From: Ctena decussata
Taxonomy: Eukaryota; Mollusca; Bivalvia; Lucinida; Lucinidae
Assembly: GCA_963989385.1 (NCBI GenBank)
Contig: OZ022511.1
Coordinates: 1,798,001 to 1,862,000 of the forward strand
Length of the DNA: 64,000 bases
Reading direction: 5' to 3'
The position numbers were made by a program, and so were the translations under genes. Position 1 is the first letter of the stretch, and the number at the start of each line of letters is the position of its first letter. Positions 23,391 to 34,800 of the stretch are shown piece by piece. The notes beneath the pieces were generated by a model. It searched no databases and was not told the origin of the DNA. It worked only from the letters and a program-made list of their open reading frames with translations.

Positions 23391-23568
23391 CAGTCCAACC
23401 TGTATTAAGCAAGCACCTAAGGGATAATCAAAATCTGCTTGCTTAAGACAGGTGCTTGCTTAATACAGGTACATTTCAATGTATTTGCCTGCTTTGGGAA
23501 CTGAGTACATCCTTGCTTAATACAGGTTGCTTGCTTAATAGAGGTGGCCACTAAGACAGGTTTTACTG
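23391..23568. mobile_element. Pogo-like MITE inside another inverted repeat
   Basis: It starts CAGTCCAACCTGTATTAAGC and ends GACAGGTTTTACTG with TA flanks. An outer inverted pair, GATGTAGTCTTTGTTTATGT and ACATAAAGACTACATC, surrounds it, so it appears nested in a second palindromic element. Confidence 0.75.
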
Positions 23569-23659
23569 TATTAACATAAAGACTACATCTGTAACGATAA
23601 AATAACAACTGTTGGAAGACAAACATAGTTGACATTTTGGACAGTGCTGCAGGTAAGAA

Positions 23660-23830
23660 GGTGTAAAGGGAAAAAAAACTTGTGACCCCTCATTGAAACT
23701 GTCTCACTGAGACGATTCTAATGAGTGGTCACAAAATATGTTTTTGTTGGGAAATATGAAAAATTATCTTCGACTTATCTTCAATTCCCCCTCTTATCGG
23801 GGACTCTGTTGAGGTATTTCAGAATTACAT
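23660..23830. mobile_element. MITE family M5 (partial)
   Basis: It contains TTGTGACCCCTCATTGAAAC and its inverted partner GAGTGGTCACAAAATATGTT, then GAAAAATTATC and CTCTTATC. These are the M5 blocks seen intact at 59747 and 63722. Confidence 0.65.
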
Positions 23831-23941
23831 GAAATTAGCACTGAATCTTCCATAAAAGTTCAGACAGCTTAACCATTTCAGTATTATGGTAAATGGATAT
23901 ACAACTTCATTTTAACAATGAGATATACAACTTTACTGTCT

Positions 23942-24052
23942 TCCTGGGTTCGAGGATATAAAACTTGAGAATAATCTCAAACTCAAAATAAAGCACACTG
24001 CAGTATGCTTTATTTTAAGTTTGAGAATGTACTCAAGTTTTATAACCTCTGG
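23942..24052. mobile_element. Palindromic MITE (ATAAAACTTGAG family)
   Basis: GATATAAAACTTGAGAATAA, TCTCAAACTCAAAATAAAGC pair with GCTTTATTTTAAGTTTGAGA and CTCAAGTTTTATAACCTC. The same family is at 32826-32948. Confidence 0.75.
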
Positions 24053-24246
24053 GCCTGTTTGCATTCTTAGACAACAAACCTTTCCAAAGAGGGTTCCACC
24101 ATAAAATGAAAAGAATTTGCTCCCACCAGGAAGGGAGGCATAACTGAGAATGGCAGAGTTGCTCAAAGTCAATACAACAACATAATCAGAATATTACAAA
24201 ATGCCTTTGATCTTATCAGAGAGCAGTCCCAGATCAACCATTAGAT

Positions 24247-24472
24247 GAAGCCGAGACACGACAAATTCAACAAAGTGGCATGTGCACCAAGCAAAGACTC
24301 AGATCAGCATAGGTGCTTGCCAAGCTTTGCTGTGCTGAAAGGGTAGCTAAGGGTCTAAGCTACCTCTATGCCAACAGCGTAAACTCAGATCAAACTGGGG
24401 AGATGCCCTGGCTGATCTGCATCTTCGCTAGGCGCATATTCCACTTTGTTTGTTTTGTTGTGTTGCAGCTAA
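24247..24472. mobile_element. MITE M1
   Basis: Left terminus GAAGCCGAGACACGACAAAT, right terminus ending TTTTGTTGTGTTGCAGCT, with the internal GACTCAGATCAGCATAGG and GATGCCCTGGCTGATCTG arms. Moderately decayed. Confidence 0.72.
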
Positions 24473-25349
24473 ATCAAAAGAACTGTATGGAAAGTGTCTC
24501 AGGAAGAAATTTAGCAGGATTAATTCTGGAATTGCCCAGACCAATGACACTTTTTATAATACATGTATTTACAATTTATTTGCTCTGATACCTGGCATCG
24601 GTTATAGTCATCCTCCAAGGGTTTATATGCTTTGATGTCTGTCGCCTTAAAACGAAATTTCCGACCATAAAACCGATGATTTACGTCCCCAAATGACAAT
24701 TTTAAATATAGTTATCCCCTAAATAATATTTAAAGTGTATGGTTACACTGCCATGTTGTCTTGCCAGGTTTACAAAGGGGGACAACATCTGTGACTTCCT
24801 GTTTGCTCCCCTGTTTGCAGAGATGAGAAATGTCTGCCAAATTTCTATAAAGACTATGGTTCCATGTTCCATGGTGAAACAGTATTTAAGAAATAATTGT
24901 TCCTTACCCCTGAATTATCACAGATTAATACATGTTGTTGGAGGGCAGATCAGGAAATATAAAATATCTGACCGACAACACATTTTGTTAATCAGCAATA
25001 ATTTAACAGTAAGAAAAAATTATCTCGATTCTAACATTATATACGATCAAATTGCATGCATATTACAATGTTTTCTAATGCACTCTTTTGAGGCAGACAT
25101 TGCCAAAAGTTAAGTGTTTACATCCCACATCATCAAGGCGCAAAATGTGCAAGCCAAGCCTTAACAACAAGATTTATCACAAATTTTCACAAAGCGCCTC
25201 TTCCTATGGGCTCAATGGAGAAAACGTTAATGTCACGTTATAACATTCAATAACCTGAAGGCAACTAATATAAAAACTACAGTATGCAAATTTACAAAAC
25301 CAGACTAGACAAAATATGTAATAAATAATTTGATTATTTATAAATTTAT

Positions 25350-25735
25350 CGTATTAATCCTATTAAACACCCCAGGGGCATTGCATTTTACGAAAAGGGG
25401 GCGGGGCGTTATTTACAGCTTAGACTGTACTTAATCAACCACTGCCAAAAAACCTCTACTAAACAGTTTTTAGGTGAATGGGTTTACTTTCAGAGGAAGC
25501 AACTCTAATATATTTTGACTCACTTGTCATTAGGGGTTAACTCTTAAAGGAAAGAATTTGCTCCTCCAGGAGCAAATTCTTACCTTTAAGAGTAGACCCC
25601 ATTTCAAAGAGCTATGCCAGAGAAGCAAACAGGAATTCATGCAAGTTGATATGACATTATTTTTGAAAAAGAGACAGGGGTGTTTATTAGAGTAGGGGCT
25701 TTTATTAAGATTAATATGGTATATGACTCCAAAAC
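25350..25735. mobile_element. Inverted-repeat element with nested MITE M2
   Basis: The left end, CGTATTAATCCTATTAAACA, is roughly inverted relative to TTATTAAGATTAATATGGTA at the right. An M2 copy with the hairpin AAGAATTTGCTCCTCCAGGA and GCAAATTCTTACC lies inside (about 25470-25640). A related composite lies at 33250-33590. Confidence 0.6.
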
Positions 25736-25936
25736 TTCAGATGAGCCAGGTAATATACAAGGGATCTCTTTTCTATTAATTAAGCATGTAGGTTCCGTTC
25801 AATGATGCAGCCCATAATTTGCTTATTTCTTGAGTAATTCCCATATTCAATATTTAAAGGAATACTTCATATTCAGAACACGCAGTGTTACCAATCACTG
25901 GATCAAAATTTCTAGAGAACAAGTAAATTCATTGAA

Positions 25937-26999
25937 TTTATATCCCCTGCCGAAATGGCTGATTTGTTTATGGCTTATTTTCAGTTTGATAAAATTTTCT
26001 TCACTGGTTACTTAGTTATGACTGAAGCTGTGGACTTTAAATCAAGGGGCAATAACCCATGTATGTGAGGCCATTCTAAACAGCTTGCTTCAGCATCATC
26101 TCGCTGTGATGACATATATTTATATCAAGTTTCAAGAATTTTTTTTCATTTGCAACTTACTTATGGCTTATATGTGTATTTTAAATCAAATCAAGGACAG
26201 TAACTCGTGCATTACTGAAGCCATCATGACAAAACTTGACGTTAACTGTCATGCTTTGATGATACATAATTGTTTTAAGTTTCGTGAAACTCTGTTCATT
26301 GGTCATTTAGTTATGACTCAATTTGTCTATTTTAAAGCAATTCAAGGGCATTAACTCATGCATTACTTTAGCAAGTCCAACAAAACTTAACATTCATCAC
26401 CCTGTTATAATAATACATATTTAGTATAAGTTTCATAGAATTCCAATCATTGATTACTTAGTTATGGCTAAATTTGTTTATTTTAAATTGATTCAAGGGC
26501 AATAACTCATGCACTACTGATGTCATTCTGACAAAATGTTATGTGCACAACTGTTTAATAGTGATACACATTTGTTTTAAGTTTCATGAAATTCTGATAA
26601 TTGGTTACTTAGTTATGGCTCATTTTATCATTTTTAAAGCAATTCAAGGGCAATAACTCAGGCACTACTGAAGCCAGTGTGACGAAACTTCATGTGCATC
26701 AGCACCTTATAGTGATATACATTTATTATAAGTTTCATGAAATTCTGATCATTGGTTACTTAGTTATGGCTCATTTATCATTTTGAAAGCAATTCAAGGG
26801 CAATAACTCAAGCATTAACAAAGCCAGTGTGATGAAACCTCATGTGCATCAGAGCCTTATAGTGATATACATTTATTATAAGTTTCATGAAATTCCATTT
26901 AATGGTCACTTAGAAATGGCTACAGACGGACGGACGGACGGAAGGACGGATGGACATGGAGAAAACTATATCCCTCGGCGTTTGGCGGGGGATAAAAAC
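25937..26999 (+). mobile_element. Array-type element with ~150-bp core and (GGAC)n
   Basis: TATCCCCTGCCG near the left is inverted against GGCGGGGGATA at the right. The core repeats TTCAAGGGCAATAACTCA and ATTGGTTACTTAGTTATGGC about six times. GACGGACGGACGGACGGA (26925-26943) precedes the hairpin end TATCCCTCGGCGTTTGGCGG. The architecture is the same as families A-D with unrelated sequence. Confidence 0.78.
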
Positions 27000-27215
27000 T
27001 GTCCACTTGTAATATTCAGTGCAGAACTTAGTGGAAAGACTTTTTGCAGCAACAACTTAAGCAAAGAATGAAATTTCTAATCACATTGTGCATGAATTAC
27101 GGCCAATATGGTTCAAACTTAATAAAGTCTTAACAAATATCATTAAGTTGATAAATGCGATGATAAAAGGTGCTTATTACATGTACAAATAGCATACAAA
27201 TGTTACTAAAGTGAA

Positions 27216-27441
27216 TGGGTACACTGCCATATTTCTCTACCAAAGGGAAACATCATTTGTAACTTCCCTTTTGCTTCCCTCGACAAAAAAATGTCCTCTT
27301 CATAGTAGGTCTAGTCTTAAAGGAAAGAATTTGCTCCTATAGGAGCAAATTCTTACCTTTAATGACTGACCCTCATTGACCAGGGAGGCAAAAATGACAC
27401 TAGCAGAGTTGCTTCCCCTGAAAGTGTACCCATTCAGCTTA
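27216..27441. mobile_element. MITE M2
   Basis: It begins AATGGGTACACTGCCATATT and ends AAGTGTACCCATTCAGCTT. The central hairpin AGAATTTGCTCCTATAGGAG/CAAATTCTTACC is intact. It is a representative full-length M2 copy of about 225 bp. Confidence 0.82.
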
Positions 27442-28716
27442 ATTCACTGGTACACTTAAAACTGTATTGCATGTGCATGAACACATTGTGATCTGATGTG
27501 GGCATACAAGCCCCAATGAATCTTTTCTTGAGGCATGACAACTATCCTGTCACTTTAGTCTAATTCGTCTTTGTGGGGACTGTCTAAGGCATTCTAGCAC
27601 CTCAGATTTCTTGTGCCCTAGAATATCTCTAATACTACAATATATGTCACTTCAAAAATTTGTAGAATTTATGAATATGAGCATTCTTGATAGGAAATAC
27701 AAATTAAGTCAATGAAGTTCCTAACATTCTCTGTTCTCTCACCATATACATGCATGTATTTGATTTTGCACATTTTTTTTTTTATTTTCAGTGTGAACTT
27801 GGTAGGCCAACATCTTATATTCTATCTCTCACGGTTACATATGATTATTAATGAATATCATTACCAATGCTTTTCTTTCAACATTTCGTATGTGAAACAA
27901 ACGCATGCAAATATCACAAGACTGAGGTAAGCAGCTACTTTGATTAGCTACAAGGTACTGTTGTGACATTTCATATTTCTAAAATCATGTAAAAATAAGT
28001 ATTACAGAGAAACTATTTTTGTGAAGCTCAGTCAACTCATAATCTGTCAACAAACCAGGCTTTTGTAAGAGTGGGTTTTGAGGATATTGAGATAATTTCT
28101 GTTTATACTCCCTATAAACATACTTTGTGATGCCCACATTAGAACTGCCTTGACAGGGTCATTCTTATGAGGGTCACATCATATTTTTAGGTGATAAATA
28201 AGAAAATTATCCCAGAAATGTCTTCAAACCCCCACTTTATCTGGAACTCTGCTAAACTTAAAATGTCCCTTGGTTCATATTATACATCAGATGAAAAAAT
28301 CTGACACAGCTAGGCATATTTATAGCTGCTGTTTGCAGTCATTAGTTTTCAGTAACTGTCCTGAGCTATGAATAAATCATACATAATCACACCACTGTTC
28401 CTGGACTTCTAAATATTTTCTGTGTCTAATTTTTTGAGGCTGTTTTTCCTTTGTATCGCTTTTGCAGCACATTAATAGCAGCCCCGCAGACACTCAGTTT
28501 CTGTGATGGATATAGTATACTGTAAAAATTCTAACAATTGAGAAAGATAGGTTTAAGCAAATAGTGCAGACCCTGTGCGGTCTGATCAGGGTCTACACTC
28601 CCTCTGCATCATTTTGACGCACTATTACTGCACTGACAAAAAAATGTTCCATTTCTAGGACAATTATGGTAATTATTTTCTGTGTCCCAATTTTTAGAAT
28701 TTTAATGGCAAACAGA
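27442..28716 (-). other. Region downstream of the distal SPNS1-like stop; likely 3' UTR plus decayed MITEs
   Basis: Sequence below 28717 would be the 3' UTR of the distal isoform; its end cannot be set by eye. Decayed M5-like blocks (GAGGGTCACATCAT near 28167) and an M4 palindrome (about 28538-28612, GTGCAGACCCTGTGCGGTCT and TGATCAGGGTCTACACTC) lie within it. Confidence 0.4.
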
Positions 28717-28838
28717 TCACACAGGTTTGAGGCCACTGTTGACAGGTGTTCTTTCATCAGGAACCACAACTGAGCCTGCTCCATTAACAAAGTCATCAAA
28801 AGCTGGATTGTCTTCTCCTGCTCCTTCCCTCTCCATTG
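28717..28838 (-). CDS. SPNS1-like: Terminal exon of SPNS1-like gene (conserved tail)
   Basis: The acceptor is TTTCTACCTTCAG at 28839 and the stop TGA is at 28719-28717. In phase with the 47785-47611 exon it encodes [20 protein letters not shown] then [20 protein letters not shown]. The end resembles vertebrate SPNS1 tails, which carry an IVVP segment followed by basic and proline residues. This makes it the likely ancestral last exon. The intron from 47610 would be about 18.8 kb, skipping the exon at 33944. An NPAF motif is present; its role is unknown. Confidence 0.78.
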
Positions 28839-31800
28839 CTGAAGGTAGAAAAAGTTATACATGAGGCTCAACATGGGGAAAACTATGAACATATGAGCCA
28901 TGACACCACAAAACCAACAAAGTTGAATGTGAGCCCAGCAAAGACTCAGAATAGCCTAAGCATCCGCCCAGTCTGATCAGTTGTCGCTGTCCGCATGGAG
29001 TTAGCTCAGACCCTTACCTACCCATTAAGCACATAGCAAGGTCTCTGATCAGACTGGGTGGATGTTCATGCCATCATGTTGGTTTTGTCAAGTGGCTCTC
29101 AAGTATGAATGCCTGTACAGTCTGATCAGGATTCTCACAAGTTCCAGACCTCCAATGCAGATAACTTTGATCTGGAAGTATCTGTCTTCAATCTCACCAA
29201 TAAGACTTTGATGAAACCACAAAGATTCATACTTTTGACAAGGACTCAGTCACAAAATTTCAATATTTGGGCAAAATAACCCAATATAGGAAACAGTATC
29301 TTGGCTGTGCATAAACATTCAACAGCAGCACTCGCTCTTTTTCTCACATGTCATAATTCAACTCTGCAATGCATTTAATTATTAACAATTATAGAAATTA
29401 GAAATATTCTGTAATTAACTGCAGACAACTGCAGACAAGTTTAATTAAATCATAACACTTTTTGCAGTATTTTTTTTTGACGTCTTGTTCTATCATCAGA
29501 TCAAATTACATTAGAAGGTAATATATTTACCCTAAGTAATGAGACAGAACCACTTGAGCTAACAGTGTAGACCCAGATCAGACTGCTCCACACTGGGGAG
29601 CAGTCTGATCTGGATCTGCTCTTTTCCCTAATAGTTTAGAATTTTAAGATGTCCCCTTTTAGGTAAAATGGGATTGTCCAAATCTGAAGATGGTACAGCC
29701 CATTGCAAAATTGGGCCAGGTGTCCGAATATGCCGTGTAAATTTGGTCTAATGGTTTCTTGCAATATGACTTGCAGTCTTTCATAGCACAACCATTACTG
29801 AGAACTTTCTATTCATATTTAATTGTGAATGGTTAGGCAATTGGACTGCAGAACAGTAACTGAGAACTTTCCATTCATCTTTTCGCAACATGACTGAGAT
29901 TCATTCACAGTGACTGAGAAACTTCTATTTGTTTGTACCAAGAAAGGCTACAAGCATTTCCAATTAATGTCAACATTTTTTTTTGTAAAAAAGGCAGATG
30001 GACAAACAAAGTTTAACAGAAAGACAACTAGACCTGCCCGCATACAGGATAGCTTGACTGACAGTGCCTTGTCCATCATTAAAAACTTTTAACGTAAAAC
30101 TTTAACATTTTGCTAATGCCAAGGCCACAGCCGCCACTGCCGCTGATGCCGAGGGTAGTGCAATAGCTCTTCCTGTACAGTGGTACAAGCGAGCTAGAAA
30201 CTATATTCCCCTCAAGAACTTTATATGCATATTTATAGTCAACACACAACCTTAACCCTTAAAGTGCCAAAAATTAAAATAGTTAGATTTGCAAACAGTG
30301 TAGATCCAGATGAGGTGGCTCATGATGAGCCACCTCATCTGAATCTACACTGTTTGCCCTCTAGTGTTCGAATTCTCAATATAATATCGCTTGGATGAAA
30401 CATTTTTTGAAATTCAGCAGACGTAAATTTTGTCGTCTGCTTTTTGGCGCATTAAATGTTAAACAATGCTGATGCTTTTGTTGTTGTATCAAAGGATGTT
30501 GAAAAAATGTCACATAAACGCACATACATGATCATGACATTGCACAACATTGGTATGACACTGTTTAATCAGCATTGTAACAACATTGTGTCATAGCTAT
30601 CACTAACACTTAAACCACCAAAAATGAAGAGCCAGATGAGGCATCTCATAATGAGCCACCTCATCCTGATCTGTCTAGTCTTTGACTTTTGAATATGACA
30701 TAGCTTGAACAAAACATTTTTCTTTAGATTTTGCATATGTAGATTGTCGGCTGCTGTTTTGGCACTTTAAGGTTTCATAAATCTGGTCCCACTTGATTGA
30801 AGCTAAAAATGTTGTTAGTTGATAAGATGGTGCATTTTATTCTCTTAATGCATTGTATACAAAAACACTGCCATTTTTTGCTGAAAAATGTGAGGAGCTT
30901 TTGGGCTGCAAAATCTCCTCACATTTCTGCAGCAAAAAGTATTAGCATGCTTGATTATATGTGTACTAAATTACTAACAAATCCTTGACTAATGATTATG
31001 CTAAGGTAACAATGCTTTCCATAACTGAGCCCTGATAAACTCCCTAAGTAACAGTATAACAGAATGGGTTAAAAGTAAAATGCACTACAACAAATGAAGC
31101 ATTTTAAAGTTGTTAGTAACAAAGAAGAGTATTATCATAAAAGTAAATATACTGAGCAAAAAAGAAACGTTGCATACACTTATGCTTAAAATCCTTGCCA
31201 TCATGTAATAAAAAGAATCTAAGATAAAACTGTTTTGTAGTGGCTGTCTGTATCTGTTGGTATTTGAAGAGAATACATGGCCAATTTCAGCCTTGGTTAA
31301 ATTTTGATATTTGAATGAAGTATTTTAGGGGAAGAAAAATGATTTCGATATTGATATGATGTTTCTTTTTTTGTTCAGTATATATACAATGAAACTAAAG
31401 CGTTATATAAAGTTCTCCCACAAACAAAGTTGGTTTAACACTATAAGTGCCAGTGACCAAAATAGCAGAATTTGCAAACATGAGATGGCTCATAATGAGC
31501 CACCTCATCTAGATCTACACTGTTTGCCCTATAGTTTTTTTAATTCTATAGCTTAGACAAAACATACTTTGGAATTTTGCAGACGAAAATTTTGTCATCT
31601 GTTTTTTTGGGGCTGAAAGGGTCAATTCATACAGCTGAAGATAGCTGGCTCTGTAAAATGTGTACATCCATATGAGGCAGCTAATCATGAGCTGCCTCAT
31701 ATGGATCTACACTGTTTGCTCACTGTTCTTTGAAATCTCAATATGATATGGCTTGGACATAACACTTTTTTTAAATTTTGTCATCTGCTTTTTGGCACTA

Positions 31801-34800
31801 TATGGTAACTCTAAATGTTTGGACACTAATCACTATACAAACAGTGTGCACCCAAATCAAACTACTCTGTAACTAGAAATGTTTTTGACAAAAACAGATT
31901 TCCCCCACCCCCAACCTGCGCTTTCCCAGCAGTATCATTTTCCCTAAATGCTGTCAAGTTAAGACCTCCTGTGACCTTGAAATAGGGTCAAGGTCACCAA
32001 AATCTAATCACTTCTTTTCTATCTCCCAGTGATGTATCTGTGACATTTTGGTTCAAATCCACCCATCCATTCAGGAGATATTGTACAGACACATTCTTTC
32101 ACCGCCTGTGACCTTGAAAATAAGGTCAAGGTCACCAAAATCTAATCACTTCTTTGCCATCTCAGAGTGATATATCTGTGCAAGCTTGGTTCTAATCCAT
32201 CTATCCATTCAGGAGATATGGTGCAGACAAGGCATTTTTCAATACTCTTTGACCTCCTGTGACCTTGAAAATGGGGTCAATGTCACCAAAATCTAATCAG
32301 TTCTTTGCCATCTCCCAGTGATATATCTATGCCAGTTTGGTAAAAATCCATCAAATCTTTCAGGAGATATGGTGCAGACGAGCTATTTTTCATACTTCTT
32401 TGACCTCCTCTGGCCTTAAAAATAAGGTCAAGATCACCAAAATCTAATCAGTTTTCCCCCCTCGCAGTAATGTATCTGTGCCAGTTTGGTCAAAATCCAT
32501 GCATCTCTTCAGGAGATAGAGTGCAGACAAGAAGCTACGCCAAAGCTGACGCAGATGCCAACAGGATCCACACCAAAAACAACATTCCCCCCCCCCCCCC
32601 CCATAGCACACTGATCAGAATCAAAAGGTTTGCCCTGACACAGCAAAATGCATCCATTGAGGCTGAATAATGGGACAGCCCATTTTAGAAATGACTAAAG
32701 TCCAAAACTTCAGGGTAAATATGCTAGTTATAAAGAGGCATGAAAGCTCTACTAGAAATGTTAGAATAAATGCATGCGAGTGGCATCACATGACAAGGAA
32801 TCCAATTTAAGGCACCTGGTCCAGAGGTTATAAAACTTGAGTACATTCTCAAACTCAAAATAAAGCACACTGATTGGCTGCCGCTCGGAAGCAGCCAATC
32901 AGTGTGCTTTAATTTGAGTTTGAGATTATTCTCAAGTTTTATAGCCTCAAACCCAGATCAGCAAATTCTTCAGGTGTATGGGTCCAACTCCATATTTTTC
33001 TGTCATATTTTCAAAGGGAGCCAACTTTTGTGCCTTCCTGTTGGCTTCCCTGGATAATATAGCCCTTAGGAAATGACTCTGCTCTTAAAGGAAAGAATAT
33101 GGTCCTTGAAGAGCAAATTCTTTTGTTTATGAGTTTACAACATTCGGAAGAGTGGCAAAAAGAAATTTACAGTTACTTCCCCTGAACATGCACACATTCA
33201 CCTTAAATCAACCTGTATGTGGATACAAATTGATCAGGGCTTTCTTTGTCTTGAAGATACCATATTAATCCTATACGATGCCCTGGGGGAGGGGGGGGTT
33301 CATTTTATGAAAGAGTAGCTTATTAAGAGCCTAAAGTGTAGTAACTAAGGCACTGCCAAAATACCTCTAATAAACAGTATTATGGTGACCAGGTATATTT
33401 TAAAAGGAAGCAACTTTACAGGTTTTGCATCCATTCCTCTTTCCTTTAAGAGTAGACACTATTTCATAGAGCTATCTAAACCAGCAAAGCAAACAGGAAT
33501 TCATGCACTACAGTTTTTTTTTTTTTTTTTTTAGAAAAGGAGGGGACTTTAAATAGAGTAGGGGCATTTATTAGGATTAATGCAGTACATGCACAGACTG
33601 ATCTATGTCCCCCTTGTTAGTACTTGATACCACTAGCCCTTAAAGCACTTAAAAAGTTGAATTTGCATACTGCGTTAAACTCCATGGGCCACCTCATCTG
33701 GATCTACACTGTTTGCAAATTCAACTATTTTCATTTCCGCCACTTTAAAGGTAAAATAAATTAAATGTGAACATAAACACAGAACCACTGTACGTAAAAT
33801 GCAAAATACAAGAGAAAAACAACACCCATGCTCTACTATGCTTTGCTCTGACAACCTAGGCAACGTTTTCCAGATCCTGATCAACTCGTAATATTAGAGG
33901 CTCGTCGTCGTCTACGTCGACCTGAGTATCATCAACTGGCAGTCCTAGGAACAGCATAAATATACAAACTGAATGTGAATAAAACGCTACCATCAATGTC
34001 AACTTGAGTGACCTAAAAATTTTATACACATACATACAGTTAACTCTGGATATCTCAAACATTGATATCTCAAACTACCTCTTCTTTCAAAGAAAGAAGT
34101 TTGAGCACATTCCCTATTTTTATTTAGATTTTAACTCCTCTTATTTCAAACTACTGATATCTCAAAGTAAATTTTCTGGCACCAGAAAATTTACTTTGAA
34201 ATATCAGTAGTTTGGGAAGAACTTTGATTTTGAGATATCGAGAGTTGACTGTATACTTGTACAAATTTCCGTATTTTTCAGAATCTGATATCAGATGGAG
34301 GTTTTCCCCTCTTAAACCCCTGAATAAAAGCATCTTAAACGACTGCGTAATACCCTGCCACTGCAAACCAAGGGCAATAACTCCATCAGAAGACATTAAA
34401 ATTTGCCCATTAACAATCCAAACCGAGATCTTCCAAAGACCAATGCACATGCCAAGTTTGAAGAAATTCCATCGATAAATACTCAAGTTATCCAAAGGCA
34501 AAGAAGTGCTCATGGACAGACGGACGGATGGACAGATGTACGTACGATGGATCGACGGACACACAGACAGCCAGCGGGAAAACATAATACCCCGCCACTA
34601 ACATGAGGTTGGGTATATAAAAATCCAGATCCATCTTAAAAGATTAGATAAATCTAGACTTTTAGGACATTCTAGATTATTGGGATTGTTTTGGAAGGCA
34701 AGAACCCATATAAGTACAGCAAAATTACATGAGACTTTTGAGGTCATGCTAGACAGGAAAACCTTGTATAATACATGTATGGTCAAATAAATACAGATCA

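Noticed and set aside
24739..25113. 124-codon plus-strand frame
   Set aside because: The start is MITE M2 sequence (TTTACAAAGGGGGACAACAT) and the rest is low in coding character.
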